Assembly: GCA_963830385.1 (NCBI GenBank)
Contig: CAWHMD010000005.1
Location: 806,001-870,000 of the forward strand
DNA from: Bog-532 sp963830385
GTDB lineage: Bacteria > Actinomycetota > Actinomycetes > Streptosporangiales > Streptosporangiaceae
DNA length: 64,000 bases
Direction of reading: 5' to 3'
Shown one piece after another: positions 1-7,412 of this stretch; the first letter of the stretch is position 1; every line of letters begins with the position of its first letter. The notes below the pieces were generated by a model. That model ran no database searches and was not told the origin of the DNA. It was given only the letters and a program-made list of their open reading frames with translations. The translations under genes and the position numbers were made by a program.

Positions 1-1911
1 TCCGAAGACAAACGCGTTCGTCGCGGCGTAATTCAGGGCTCGATCTGAGGAGGTCTGCCCGAGGTTCCGGAGCTGGTAGTAGACCTTATCCAGGAAGTTG
101 CGGATCGTAAGGCGGAGATAGTCTTCCGCGACGTTGGGTTGCGTCCGCTGTACCTGCGCAACGATCGCGTTCACCAGCGCCGCCTCGTTCCAGGTGGAGA
201 GGCCGCGCGACTGAGCGACCACTACTGGGACGACCTGCCCTGAGAATAGGCGTCTCGTCCTGTTTGTCTGGACCGCGGGTACCGAGACCCGCGAGACGTA
301 GTTGGGATCGCGCGTGGGCAGGGCCTGATTCCTCAGCGCGGATCTGAGTACCTCGTACACGTCCTCGGCATAGGCCGTCTCCGCCTCTATCGCATAGATC
401 GGTGTGGCGTCGAGGTTCAGGGTCCAGATCAGCTTCGTGGAATCCGCCCTATGCGGGGGGTACTCCCCGGCGCGCTCAGGGTCCCCCTCCAGGTAGGTAA
501 TCAGCTGGGGGATGTCGTAAGGATTGGGCGCCACCCGGACCGGCGGGTCGCCGCCCAGGTCCACCTGGTGCATGAGCTGCCGAAAGCCGTCCCGGCCAGC
601 ATCGGTGCCGAAGTCGAAGCCGATAGAGCCGATAGAGAAGATGAACGATTTCTTGCCGTTTCCTCCGCAGCCGCAGTCTCCTGCCGGGACAACAGCCCCT
701 GACGAAGCCCGGGGGGAAACGCTCGGGTAGGCGGGCGCGGTCGGCGCAGCTGGTACAACCGCCCCAACGGACGCGAGAGGCACCCTTGTTGTCTCCAGGG
801 CTGCAGGCTCCGCTGGAAGTCCGCCGGAAGTGGCTGGCGTGATACTCGTGTCAGGCGTACCGGTATCGGCGTCAGGGGCCGCGGCTTCGTCGGCGCCAGC
901 CGGGGGATCAGAGCCGGCGGCCATCACGCCGGTTTTGGAGGTCTCGGGGGCTTCCATCTCCGCTTCGGCAATCATGGAGCCTACAGCCGGGTATGCAGCC
1001 TCGGTGGTGTTGATACTTGCCACTGCTGTCTTTCCTCCCCTCATCACGGAGGCGTACGCTCCGGGAACATTTAGAGTGCCGACAAGATAACGGCGGCACT
1101 CCGGGCTGTCGGTCGGCTGGCAGGGAACAGCCGTGTGCAGAAGGGCTTCCCTCACTGCTAGCGGATCGGGTGATCTTCCCTGCAGGACCTGGGCACTCAA
1201 CAGCAGCGCGGCGACACCGGAGATAATCGGGGTAGCGAAGCTGCTGCCAGTCAAGGACACGGTTCCGCCGCCGGGCGCCGCGCCTTTGATATTCTCGCCA
1301 GGCGCAAGAATCCCGTTGGACCTGTAGGCCTCGCCCCAATTGCTTGTCTCGAGCGGTTTGCCGTCAGTGCCCAGCGCGCCCCCGCCGAGCACCGTTGGGA
1401 CGGCTGCAGGGACGTGCAGGCAGGGGCAGCCGTCATTCCCAACCGCTGCAACAACAAGCACATTGTTGTCCTCGCAGAGGTGCAGCGCCCGCTCGAGCAT
1501 GCCCTCAGCTTGACCTTCGGGTGCTTGTTGCCCCCCGCTGATGTTGATGATGTGAGCCCCCTCTTGCACGGCCTGCTCGACGGCCCTAGCAAGATCAAGC
1601 TGGGAGAGACGCCGTTCATCAAAGTCCCGGAAGACGGGAGCAATCAATCCCCGGCACCGTGGCGCGATGCCGGTGACCAGGCTCCCCGGCTGGCCGAAGA
1701 TCAAGCTTGCGACGTGGGTACCGTGAACCGACATCGGGCCCTGGTTAGCGGGATCTTGGACCAGCGTGTCGAGGCGCCTGACATTGGCGCCAGCAAAGCA
1801 GGAATGGGACAAATCCACAGGCCCATCCAGCACAGCCACGCATATGCTGGGATCGCCAAACATTGCATTCTGTGTAGGCCCGAGACCAATGAGCGCTGCC
1901 CTAGGATCCAA
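1..1911 (-). CDS. PatA/PatG-family (cyanobactin maturation-like) subtilisin protease, 3' end beyond window
   Basis: Open from a TTG at 1911 through the window edge, so about 637 codons are visible and the C-terminus is missing. The S8 catalytic triad is readable: Asp29 in CVAVLDGPVD, His63 in HGTHVASL and Ser224 in TGSSFATP, with the oxyanion Asn159 in AAVGNDG. A Pro/Ala-rich linker (about 290-400) leads to a second conserved region, starting near FSIGSIGFDFGTDAGRD and containing NLGQTSSDRALNYAATNAF, which matches the C-terminal region of PatG-type proteins as I recall the family. In cyanobacteria these proteases cut or macrocyclise RiPP precursors; the actinobacterial role is unknown. An in-frame TGA lies two codons before the TTG; ATG 1863 is the alternative start. 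No signal peptide is seen. A SARP regulator and a small protein gene lie upstream on the same strand. Family call firm, function not. Confidence 0.85.
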   Translation of the reverse strand, partial: MDPRAALIGLGPTQNAMFGDPSICVAVLDGPVDLSHSCFAGANVRRLDTLVQDPANQGPMSVHGTHVASLIFGQPGSLVTGIAPRCRGLIAPVFRDFDERRLSQLDLARAVEQAVQEGAHIINISGGQQAPEGQAEGMLERALHLCEDNNVLVVAAVGNDGCPCLHVPAAVPTVLGGGALGTDGKPLETSNWGEAYRSNGILAPGENIKGAAPGGGTVSLTGSSFATPIISGVAALLLSAQVLQGRSPDPLAVREALLHTAVPCQPTDSPECRRYLVGTLNVPGAYASVMRGGKTAVASINTTEAAYPAVGSMIAEAEMEAPETSKTGVMAAGSDPPAGADEAAAPDADTGTPDTSITPATSGGLPAEPAALETTRVPLASVGAVVPAAPTAPAYPSVSPRASSGAVVPAGDCGCGGNGKKSFIFSIGSIGFDFGTDAGRDGFRQLMHQVDLGGDPPVRVAPNPYDIPQLITYLEGDPERAGEYPPHRADSTKLIWTLNLDATPIYAIEAETAYAEDVYEVLRSALRNQALPTRDPNYVSRVSVPAVQTNRTRRLFSGQVVPVVVAQSRGLSTWNEAALVNAIVAQVQRTQPNVAEDYLRLTIRNFLDKVYYQLRNLGQTSSDRALNYAATNAFVFG

Positions 1912-2090
1912 TGTTCAAACCCCGTCCATTCCCTAGAGAGGTGAGACGCCACTTGTGCTCCATGCGGAGCGGACGCTGTCCGAGACAAATTCCCCTCGAT
2001 AGAAAGCTCCGAGAATGAGGTACGCCAGCGGATGAAATCATCCATCTGCGAGACGCGCTCGCATAATCCGGGTGACCGTCAAGGAGCCTC

Positions 2091-2224
2091 TGCTCCCGGC
2101 TTCGATTAGCCACGAAACCCGGTCCTTTCCGCTCTTTCGCTCGGGCTATGGACCCGCTGAGCCCATCATCACATTGCGCCGTGACGCGAGCGTGGCGCCA
2201 GCGCGACCGCTACGTGTCGGACAG
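2091..2224. repeat. Imperfect direct repeat, copy 1 (~135 bp), upstream of the protease gene
   Basis: About 134 bp here match 3326-3461 at roughly 80 percent, with shared blocks such as CCGGCTTCGATTAGC and GTGACGCGAGCGT. The copy overlaps the last codons of the 90-aa gene and ends about 180 bp before the protease start. Both copies occupy the same relative position, upstream of a minus-strand gene. Confidence 0.85.
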
Positions 2225-2482
2225 GCCGGGATCGTCCTCACAGGTAAATGAGTCAGCCAGCATTTCCGACACCCAAGCCTGAACCGCCGCGACAACCGCT
2301 TCCTGGTCAGCGACGGTCAGGCGCTGGTCAAACCCCTGGGAGGCATCGGTGGTGCGGCGAATCTGCGCTCGGAGCGGCGACGATGACCCGGGCTCTATCC
2401 AGGCCCTGATGAGGAATAGTCCAATGCGAGGTTTCGTCACCAGCTGATTGTGATGGCCCGGCCATGACCACAGCGTTACCAA
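2210..2482 (-). CDS. Small unknown protein (90 aa) between SARP regulator and protease
   Basis: I do not recognise a named domain. The reading frame opens at a TTG two bases after the SARP stop codon, so the two are probably co-transcribed and translationally coupled; an internal GTG at 2440 is an alternative start. The middle resembles a short beta-rich module (LFLIRAWIEPGSSSPLRAQI, then RRTTD) followed by an amphipathic helix (AVVAAVQAWVSEML). It has no Cys-rich or leader/core pattern that would mark it as a RiPP precursor. Its placement directly before the PatA/G-like protease suggests an accessory or regulatory partner of that enzyme, which is inference from position only. The 3' end lies inside the direct repeat, so the repeat duplicates part of this gene's tail. 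Confidence 0.6.
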   Translation of the reverse strand: MVTLWSWPGHHNQLVTKPRIGLFLIRAWIEPGSSSPLRAQIRRTTDASQGFDQRLTVADQEAVVAAVQAWVSEMLADSFTCEDDPGLSDT

Positions 2483-2484
2483 CT

Positions 2485-3225
2485 CTAGCTCTGAAGCCCT
2501 TGCATAAGGCGACGCAGCCGTGAAGTTGGCTCGAGGCCAAGTTCCGTGTGTAGCAGCGACCGGTAGCGTGTGAACTGGTGCACCGCCTCCGACTGGTTAC
2601 CCTCGGCCAAGTAGACTTGGATGAGAGCACCATGGGCGCTTTCTCTGAGCGGCTCCGCCCGCACGGCGGCCCTGGCAGCGTCCGCAGCTTGTCCCCAGCA
2701 GCCGACGGCGGTGAGTCGGCCGGCCAACCTCTCCAGCGCATGCAATCGTAGCTGCCGCCAGTCTTCGGCCTTGACCAGCACCCAGTCGTCGTACCAGCCG
2801 GGTAGCAAGTCGCTGGACAGGATCGCGATCGCGGCCGAGCTGAGATCGGATTGCTCCGGTGTCACTGCAGGATCCAGCAGCCGCCGTGCCAGCCTCTGTG
2901 CGCAGCAGACGTCGACCGTAACATCCTCAGCAAGGCCGAGTTCCAGCTTGCTCACTTGCAGCACCTTCCGACCTGGGCCGTTCATGCGCACCAGCGCTGA
3001 GCGCAGGTTAGAACAAGCTTGTGTCTCGGTGGCGTCGGGCCAGAGTGTCCCGGCGACCGCAGTCCGGCTGATCACCCCACCCCGAATTGCCAACAATGCA
3101 AGCAGGCGTTGTGATGTTCTTGGAATACTGACCTGCTCGCTCCCGCGGCACCACAGTTGGAACCCGCCGAGCACCAAGACCTTGGAGCTATGATCAACAC
3201 CCGGCTGAGGCTTAAGACAAGTCAT
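2485..3225 (-). CDS. SARP/BTAD-family transcriptional regulator (246 aa)
   Basis: An OmpR-like winged-helix DNA-binding domain occupies residues ~15-100 (VLVLGGFQLWCRG, QRLLALLAIRGG, GTLWPDATETQACSNLRSAL) and a bacterial transcriptional activation domain with TPR-like helices fills ~105-245 (EDWRQLRLHALERLAGRL, ending HTELGLEPTSRLRRLMQGL). This size is that of stand-alone SARPs of the DnrI/ActII-ORF4 type, which activate biosynthetic clusters by binding direct repeats near promoters. It is the first gene of a minus-strand run including the 90-aa gene and the PatA/G-like protease, so these are its likely targets (inference). A run of eight G lies one base before the ATG on the coding strand, and an out-of-frame ATG begins at 3236; slippage in the tract would change which start is in frame. 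A direct repeat sits about 100 bp upstream. Confidence 0.88.
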   Translation of the reverse strand: MTCLKPQPGVDHSSKVLVLGGFQLWCRGSEQVSIPRTSQRLLALLAIRGGVISRTAVAGTLWPDATETQACSNLRSALVRMNGPGRKVLQVSKLELGLAEDVTVDVCCAQRLARRLLDPAVTPEQSDLSSAAIAILSSDLLPGWYDDWVLVKAEDWRQLRLHALERLAGRLTAVGCWGQAADAARAAVRAEPLRESAHGALIQVYLAEGNQSEAVHQFTRYRSLLHTELGLEPTSRLRRLMQGLQS

Positions 3226-3325
3226 GCCCCCCCCATAGCTGCCGGAGCTAACGGCCTCCCTGACCCCTCACGGAACAGGGCGCATGGTTTCCGGCCGGGG
3301 ACTGGGTGTGGCTAACGCTTGCTGT

Positions 3326-3461
3326 TGTTCCCGGCTTCGATTAGCAACGAACCGGTCTTCCCGCTCTTTTCGCTCACGCCCGGGCTAGGCCCGCTCAGCC
3401 CATCATCACCATGTGCCGTGACGCGAGCGTGACATCAACGCGACCGCCACGTGCCGGACAG
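3326..3461. repeat. Imperfect direct repeat, copy 2, upstream of the SARP gene
   Basis: Partner of 2091-2224. It includes a small palindromic core (CGGGCTAGGCCCG at ~3380-3393) that is degraded in copy 1. On the minus strand a GTG-initiated 21-codon frame can be read here, but the equivalent frame in copy 1 is broken, so coding is unlikely. A shared regulatory or duplicated flank is more plausible. Confidence 0.8.
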
Positions 3462-3678
3462 AGATTCACGTCAATTGAAGTGATGTACGGGGTAACCGAT
3501 CCGGATGTGACTAGCTTGCCGAAGTGCCGCCTAATAAGAAGTAGCCGAGTCCTAATTACCGCGCTCATGCAAGACGCCGGTCGCCGCGAATAGCGGGATT
3601 TCGCTTCAGCGCCTACGCGGTCGCGTGAAGCGCTGAGCGACCCGGTTCGCAATGGGCCCGGGCAGGACTGCGATGCTG

Positions 3679-4046
3679 TCACGCCAGGTAGGCAGCGACG
3701 GTGTAGGCGGCGTTGCGGTCCAGGCTGTCGCGGGCGTGGTCGTACCGGCGGGTGGTGCGGGGATCTTTGTGGCCGACGTAGTCCCGCACGTCGCGCAGGG
3801 AGGCGCCGCCATCCAGGGCGAAGGTAATCGCCGAATGGCGCAGGCAGTGCGGCGAGAGTTGCTCCCACCCGCTGACCCCGGCGGTGCGGGCCAGGCGGCG
3901 CACCAGCTCCCACAGGTGGCCCTGGCGGAGCCTGCCGTCGGCGTGGGTGGCCAGCAGCGGCCCGCTCAGCTGCCACCACTCCCCCGCCCCGGCCCGCTGC
4001 GCCCGGGCGGCCGGTAGGCATCCAGGGCCGCTGCGCTCTGATCCAT
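3679..4046 (-). pseudogene. Tyrosine recombinase/integrase C-terminal fragment, frameshifted
   Basis: The intact part (3679-3903) reads LSPHCLRHSAITFALDGG followed by VRDYVGHKDPRTTRRYDHAR, the HxxR and GHxxxxTTxxYxH motifs that end phage-type integrases, including the Tyr nucleophile. Upstream the protein continues (WWQLSGPLLATHADGRLR) but must change frame near 4015 to reach the likely start at ATG 4046. The N-terminal core-binding domain and the first catalytic Arg are absent, so it is a non-functional relic. It lies beside the protease locus and may mark the border of an old genomic island (inference). Confidence 0.8.
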
Positions 4047-4508
4047 ACCCGCCCCCATGCGATCATCTCGATTCAGCGGATCCGACCCCTATAGAACATA
4101 GAGCCAGCAGCAAAAAGTTAGGATAAATTATGTGGCCTGATTGTGTCCATCGGCTTAGAGACAGACCGCCTCGGCGGTTGTTCGGTCTCTGCCAGCGACG
4201 GAGCGGAGACCCTGACTTAGCTTCGAGCGCAGCCTATGCAGGAGCAAGTCAATTTCCCAGCGCAACTATCCGTTCTCAGTCACTTTAGGTCAGTTAAAGT
4301 AGTTGCCGTTTCCCAAATTCGGTTAAAACTGTCGACGTAAGTCGTAGCCATACTTTTGCCTTCCATCACGCGAAGGCCAAAATACAGGCGCATGGGCGGC
4401 TGGAGTTCCGTAAACATGTTGGTTGACCAGCAGATTGTCGTCAGCCCAGTAGATCGAGTTGTATAGCGCCGCTTTATGGAGGCGGATTTTGACGTTATCG
4501 ACCTCGGC
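4047..4508. other. Intergenic, relatively AT-rich, no gene seen
   Basis: This stretch carries no convincing reading frame. It has lower GC than its surroundings and one imperfect hairpin at about 4158-4190 (GAGAC...GTCTC flanking ACCGCC/GGCGGT). The composition suggests foreign or decayed DNA. Confidence 0.5.
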
Positions 4509-4510
4509 TA

Positions 4511-5664
4511 ACGATCTTTAACGGCGTGGGTTATCGGTTGGGCTGACTGGCGCGCTGGGTATGCCGGGTTCATGAGGTATCCCGATGGTGGCGGGCTGGA
4601 TGCTGGAGAGCGGGCCCGCCGGGAGCAGGTGCGGCTGGCGGCCGCGGAGTTAATCGAGGCGGGGGCCAGTGACCGGGAGCTGGCCCGGTACTTCCGGGTG
4701 TCGCGGATGTCGGCGAACCGGTGGCGGCGGGCGCTGGCCGCTGGGGGCCGGGCCGCGCTGGCGTCGCGGGGTGCGGGCGGGGCGAAGTGCAAGCTCACCT
4801 CTTCCCAGCTGCGGGAGCTGGAGGCGGTGCTGGACGCCGGGCCGGCCGTGTCGGGTGGGATGAGGATCAGTGCTGGACGCTGGCGCGGATCACCGAGGTG
4901 GTGCGGCGCCGGTTCGGGGTGGACTACACGCTGGCCGGGATGGATCTGCTGCTGCACCGGATCGGGTGGAGTGTGCAGGTCCCCGCGCGGCGGGCGGCCG
5001 AGCGTGATGAGGCGCGGATCGCTGCCTGGCGGGAGGACAGGTGGCCGGTGGTAAAAGGACCGCGGCGGACCTGGGCGGCTGGGTCGTCTTCGAAGACGAA
5101 TCTGGCCAGGGCCTGAGGCCGCCCAAAGGACGGACCTGGGGACGGCGCGGCCAGACCCCGGTGGTGACGGTGACCGGCGGCAGCAACAAGCGCGTGTCGC
5201 TGGCCGCGCTGATCGCGATAAAGCCCGGGTGCCGGCCCCGGCTGATCCACCGCGTCCACCACAGCCGCCGCCGTGGCAAGGATCAGCGCAAGGGGTTCAC
5301 CGAGACGGACTACGCCCGGCTGCTAGACGCCGCGCACCAGCAGCTCAGCGGGCCCATTGTGCTCATCTGGGACAACCTGAATTCGCACGTCAGCGCCGCG
5401 ATGACCGAGCTGATCGCGGCCCGGGACTGGCTGACCGTCTGCCAGCTGCCGCCGTATGCCCATGAGCTCAACCCGGTCGAACTGGTGTGGTCCCAGCTCA
5501 AACGCTCCCTGGCCAGCCTGGCCAAACGCGACCTTCCCAGCTGACCGCCCTGGTGAAAACCCGCCTGAAACGAATGCAGTACCGGCCCGCGCTCCTCGAA
5601 GGCTTCCTCGCCAGCACCCGCCTGGACCTCACACCCTTCTGTAACCCCCACCATTAGAGATCGT
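4511..5664 (+). mobile_element. IS630-family insertion sequence (degenerate), TA target duplication
   Basis: Terminal inverted repeats are visible: the left end reads ACGATCTTTAACGG and the right end, on the opposite strand, ACGATCTCTAATGG. Both ends are bordered by TA (4509-4510 and 5665-5666), the duplication typical of IS630/Tc1 elements. A second, truncated copy lies at 19123-19778. The element is inserted in an HTH regulator gene on its right side. Confidence 0.88.
4572..5544 (+). pseudogene. IS630-family transposase, at least two frameshifts
   Basis: The N-terminal helix-turn-helix section is in one frame (ASDRELARYFRVSRMSANRW, residues ~40-60). A second frame carries DEDQCWTLARITEVVRRRFG. 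The catalytic part is in a third frame from ~5050, with VVFEDESG (first Asp), LIWDNLNSH (second Asp) and LPPYAHELNPVELVWSQLK (Glu), the DDE signature of IS630. Comparison with the 19.2-kb copy locates the first break near 4850 (a deletion before WDEDQC) and the second near 5055. A programmed frameshift could join two frames, but two separate breaks make inactivation likelier. Confidence 0.85.
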
Positions 5665-5666
5665 TA

Positions 5667-6131
5667 GCGGACTCAACAGTGTCAGTGCGTTACGAACCTT
5701 GGCAGGCATGGCATCGCCAATGCCTTCCTCATGACCTCGCTGGACGACGTGTTCGCTACCAGGGTCACCGAGCGAGATCCTAACCGTGACGCCGCCGCGG
5801 CCCCTCTGGGCAAGAATGGCCATGATGTCGGCGTCTTCGGACAGGAAGAGAGCACTGTAGGCGAGAATGCCTACTTCGTGCTCGGCCGACTCGAAAACCG
5901 GGCCCAGGTCTCGCGGGTCACAGCCCAGCGATGCGGATAGATCGCGCCCATCTCTTCCGGCCGGGAACCCGCAGCGAGTGGTCCTCCGGCTCCGGGCCAT
6001 AGGTTGGCCTCGTCCGCATCCAGCAGGTCGGCCAGCGCCAACCGGTTGCTCGTGTAGGGGGCGCGGCCGTTCAGCCAGCGCCTGACGGTCTTGGGTCCGC
6101 CAGCCAGGCCAGCATTCGACCGGGTCAGCCG
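5667..6131 (-). pseudogene. HTH (XRE-like) regulator with DUF5919-like C-terminal region, broken by IS630
   Basis: The 5' part reads GGPKTVRRWLNGRAPYTSNR and DLLDADEANLWPG, a lambda-repressor-like HTH. After a frameshift around 5915 the C-terminal part continues VGILAYSALFLSEDADIMAI and GDAMPAKVRNALTL, which resembles the C-terminal domain found in many actinobacterial XRE regulators (DUF5919-like, from memory). The frame ends where the IS630 right end is inserted, so both the frameshift and the truncation kill it. The 5' end is also cut short at ~6131. Confidence 0.7.
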
Positions 6132-6187
6132 TCAAATTTGCTGAACTTGAGAGGCGGCCTCCGGAGCCGTGTGCGCAGAATTGAGTC

Positions 6188-6343
6188 CTGTTGGGAGGGC
6201 TCCTGGTTCGGGGTAAAAACGCCGGTCGGCCACCAACGCGAACCAGTCATTCAGGTCCGCGATCTATCCATCGAGGTTGTCATCGTGCGGCTCCGCGCTG
6301 ACGGCAGGAAGGAAGTGCCCCATCTTCCGTGGCACGGAAGCGG
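6188..6343. repeat. Dispersed noncoding repeat, copy A (~155 bp)
   Basis: Matches 22960-23114, with shared blocks such as TCATTCAGGTCCGCGATCTA and TTGTCATCGTGCGGCTC. In both places the block is followed within ~170 bp by the same tRNA-3'-end-like sequence, so the whole arrangement was duplicated. No coding role is seen. Confidence 0.8.
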
Positions 6344-6510
6344 CCATCGTCTGGCACTAGGCATGTGCGAGCCATATGCGCAGGTCAGCAGATCCCTGGT
6401 GTGCCGCCTATAGTCCCGCCACGGGGTCATGCCATCACCGAACATCGGCACTTAGTCACTGGAAACGGCACTTGGCCTGAGAAGTTATATTCGAAAAGAC
6501 TCACTTAAGT

Positions 6511-6716
6511 GTGGAGCTATGGGGATTCGAACCCCAGACCTCTTCCATGCCATGGACGCTTTTATCGTCTGAGCGGGTCGCGCTAGGTCGCGTCAGTGCA
6601 GTTCAGAGCCGTAGCGCTGTCTGGCTCGTACTGATGCAGTCCGGTGTCGACCGGGGGCGTTGTCACTTGGTTTGTCACTGGTTTTCCGGACCTCACCATC
6701 GAAGCTGAAGCGACAA
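6511..6716. repeat. tRNA-3'-end-like attachment remnant plus flank, copy A
   Basis: On the minus strand, 6511-6556 ends in a tRNA T-arm and acceptor (GGGGTTCGAATCCCC then ATAGCTCCA). The 5' half of a tRNA is absent, so this is an attachment-site remnant and not a tRNA gene. The following ~150 bp (including GTTGTCACTTG and TTTTCCGGACCTCAC) match 35558-35717 closely. Shorter copies lie at 23269-23340 and 34192-34206. Confidence 0.8.
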
Positions 6717-7235
6717 AGCTCCGCAGCGCGGTGGAAGCTGCTGATCGTCCCGGTTGCCGTCGTGGCGGCCGGCCTGGCGATTGCACTGCCAGCCAGCATG
6801 GCCAGCACTCACCACACGGCGAGCCCGGTCGCGGCGCAGCCGGGTCGGGCGGAGCACAACATTTCCGGGGCAGTCACGCAGGCCACGGCCAATCCCGCCG
6901 CCCACCGGGCGACACCACCCAGCGCTGGCTGCCATGTCGCCTACAGTTCCACCGACTGGCCGGGCCAGTTCACGGCCAAGGTCACAATCACCAACCGGGG
7001 CACGACGAGGATCAACCACTGGAGGCTAACGTTCACGTTCCCCGGTGACGAGGCGATCAGAAGCGCCTGGAATGCCACCTTCACTCAGACCGGCGCCCAT
7101 GTGTCCGCGATGAACACGAATTACGACAACACCATCGCGCCAGGCGCCAGCCAGCCGCTTGGCTTCCTGGGCGCCTGGACGTCCAACGACACGGCCCCCA
7201 CCGGCTTCAGCGTCAACGGCACGGCCTGTAACTGA
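6660..7235 (+). CDS. Secreted orphan cellulose-binding (CBM2) protein
   Basis: The translated product has a basic N-terminus and hydrophobic segment (KLLIVPVAVVAAGLAIALPA), i.e. a Sec signal or anchor, a ~40-residue linker, then a complete family 2 carbohydrate-binding module from about residue 89. CBM2 hallmarks are present: paired terminal Cys (GCHVAYSSTDW and NGTACN), conserved Trp (NHWRLTFTF, SAWNATFTQTG, LGAWTSND) and NTNYDNTIAPG. No catalytic domain is attached, so it probably binds cellulose or chitin outside the cell. The start is uncertain: only TTG codons (6660, 6675) precede the signal, and they lie within the att-flank repeat, so the native 5' end may have been replaced by recombination. 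Confidence 0.78.
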   Translation: MSLGLSLVFRTSPSKLKRQSSAARWKLLIVPVAVVAAGLAIALPASMASTHHTASPVAAQPGRAEHNISGAVTQATANPAAHRATPPSAGCHVAYSSTDWPGQFTAKVTITNRGTTRINHWRLTFTFPGDEAIRSAWNATFTQTGAHVSAMNTNYDNTIAPGASQPLGFLGAWTSNDTAPTGFSVNGTACN

Positions 7236-7412
7236 CCACCTGACGGCGGCTTGTCAGCACCGGCAGCGAACCGCTCAAAGAGACCGCGGTAGCCAGATCA
7301 CGTACTCAGCTCTTGGCCAGCTGCCGATGGCGCCCCGCCGTCACGGCCCCTTGTAGCCGTGGTAAGTCCCCTTGCAGCATCGGTGAAAGCCGACGGGGAC
7401 TGTTTCAAGATC

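Noticed and set aside
3328..3395. 21-codon precursor-like peptide (GTG start) on the minus strand in repeat copy 2
   Set aside because: The equivalent frame in repeat copy 1 is disrupted, there is no good ribosome-binding site, and it lacks a recognisable cyanobactin leader or recognition motif.
6511..6556. A tRNA gene
   Set aside because: Only the T-arm and acceptor 3' end are present; there is no D-arm or paired anticodon stem. Treated as an att remnant, as are the copies at 23269 and 35513.
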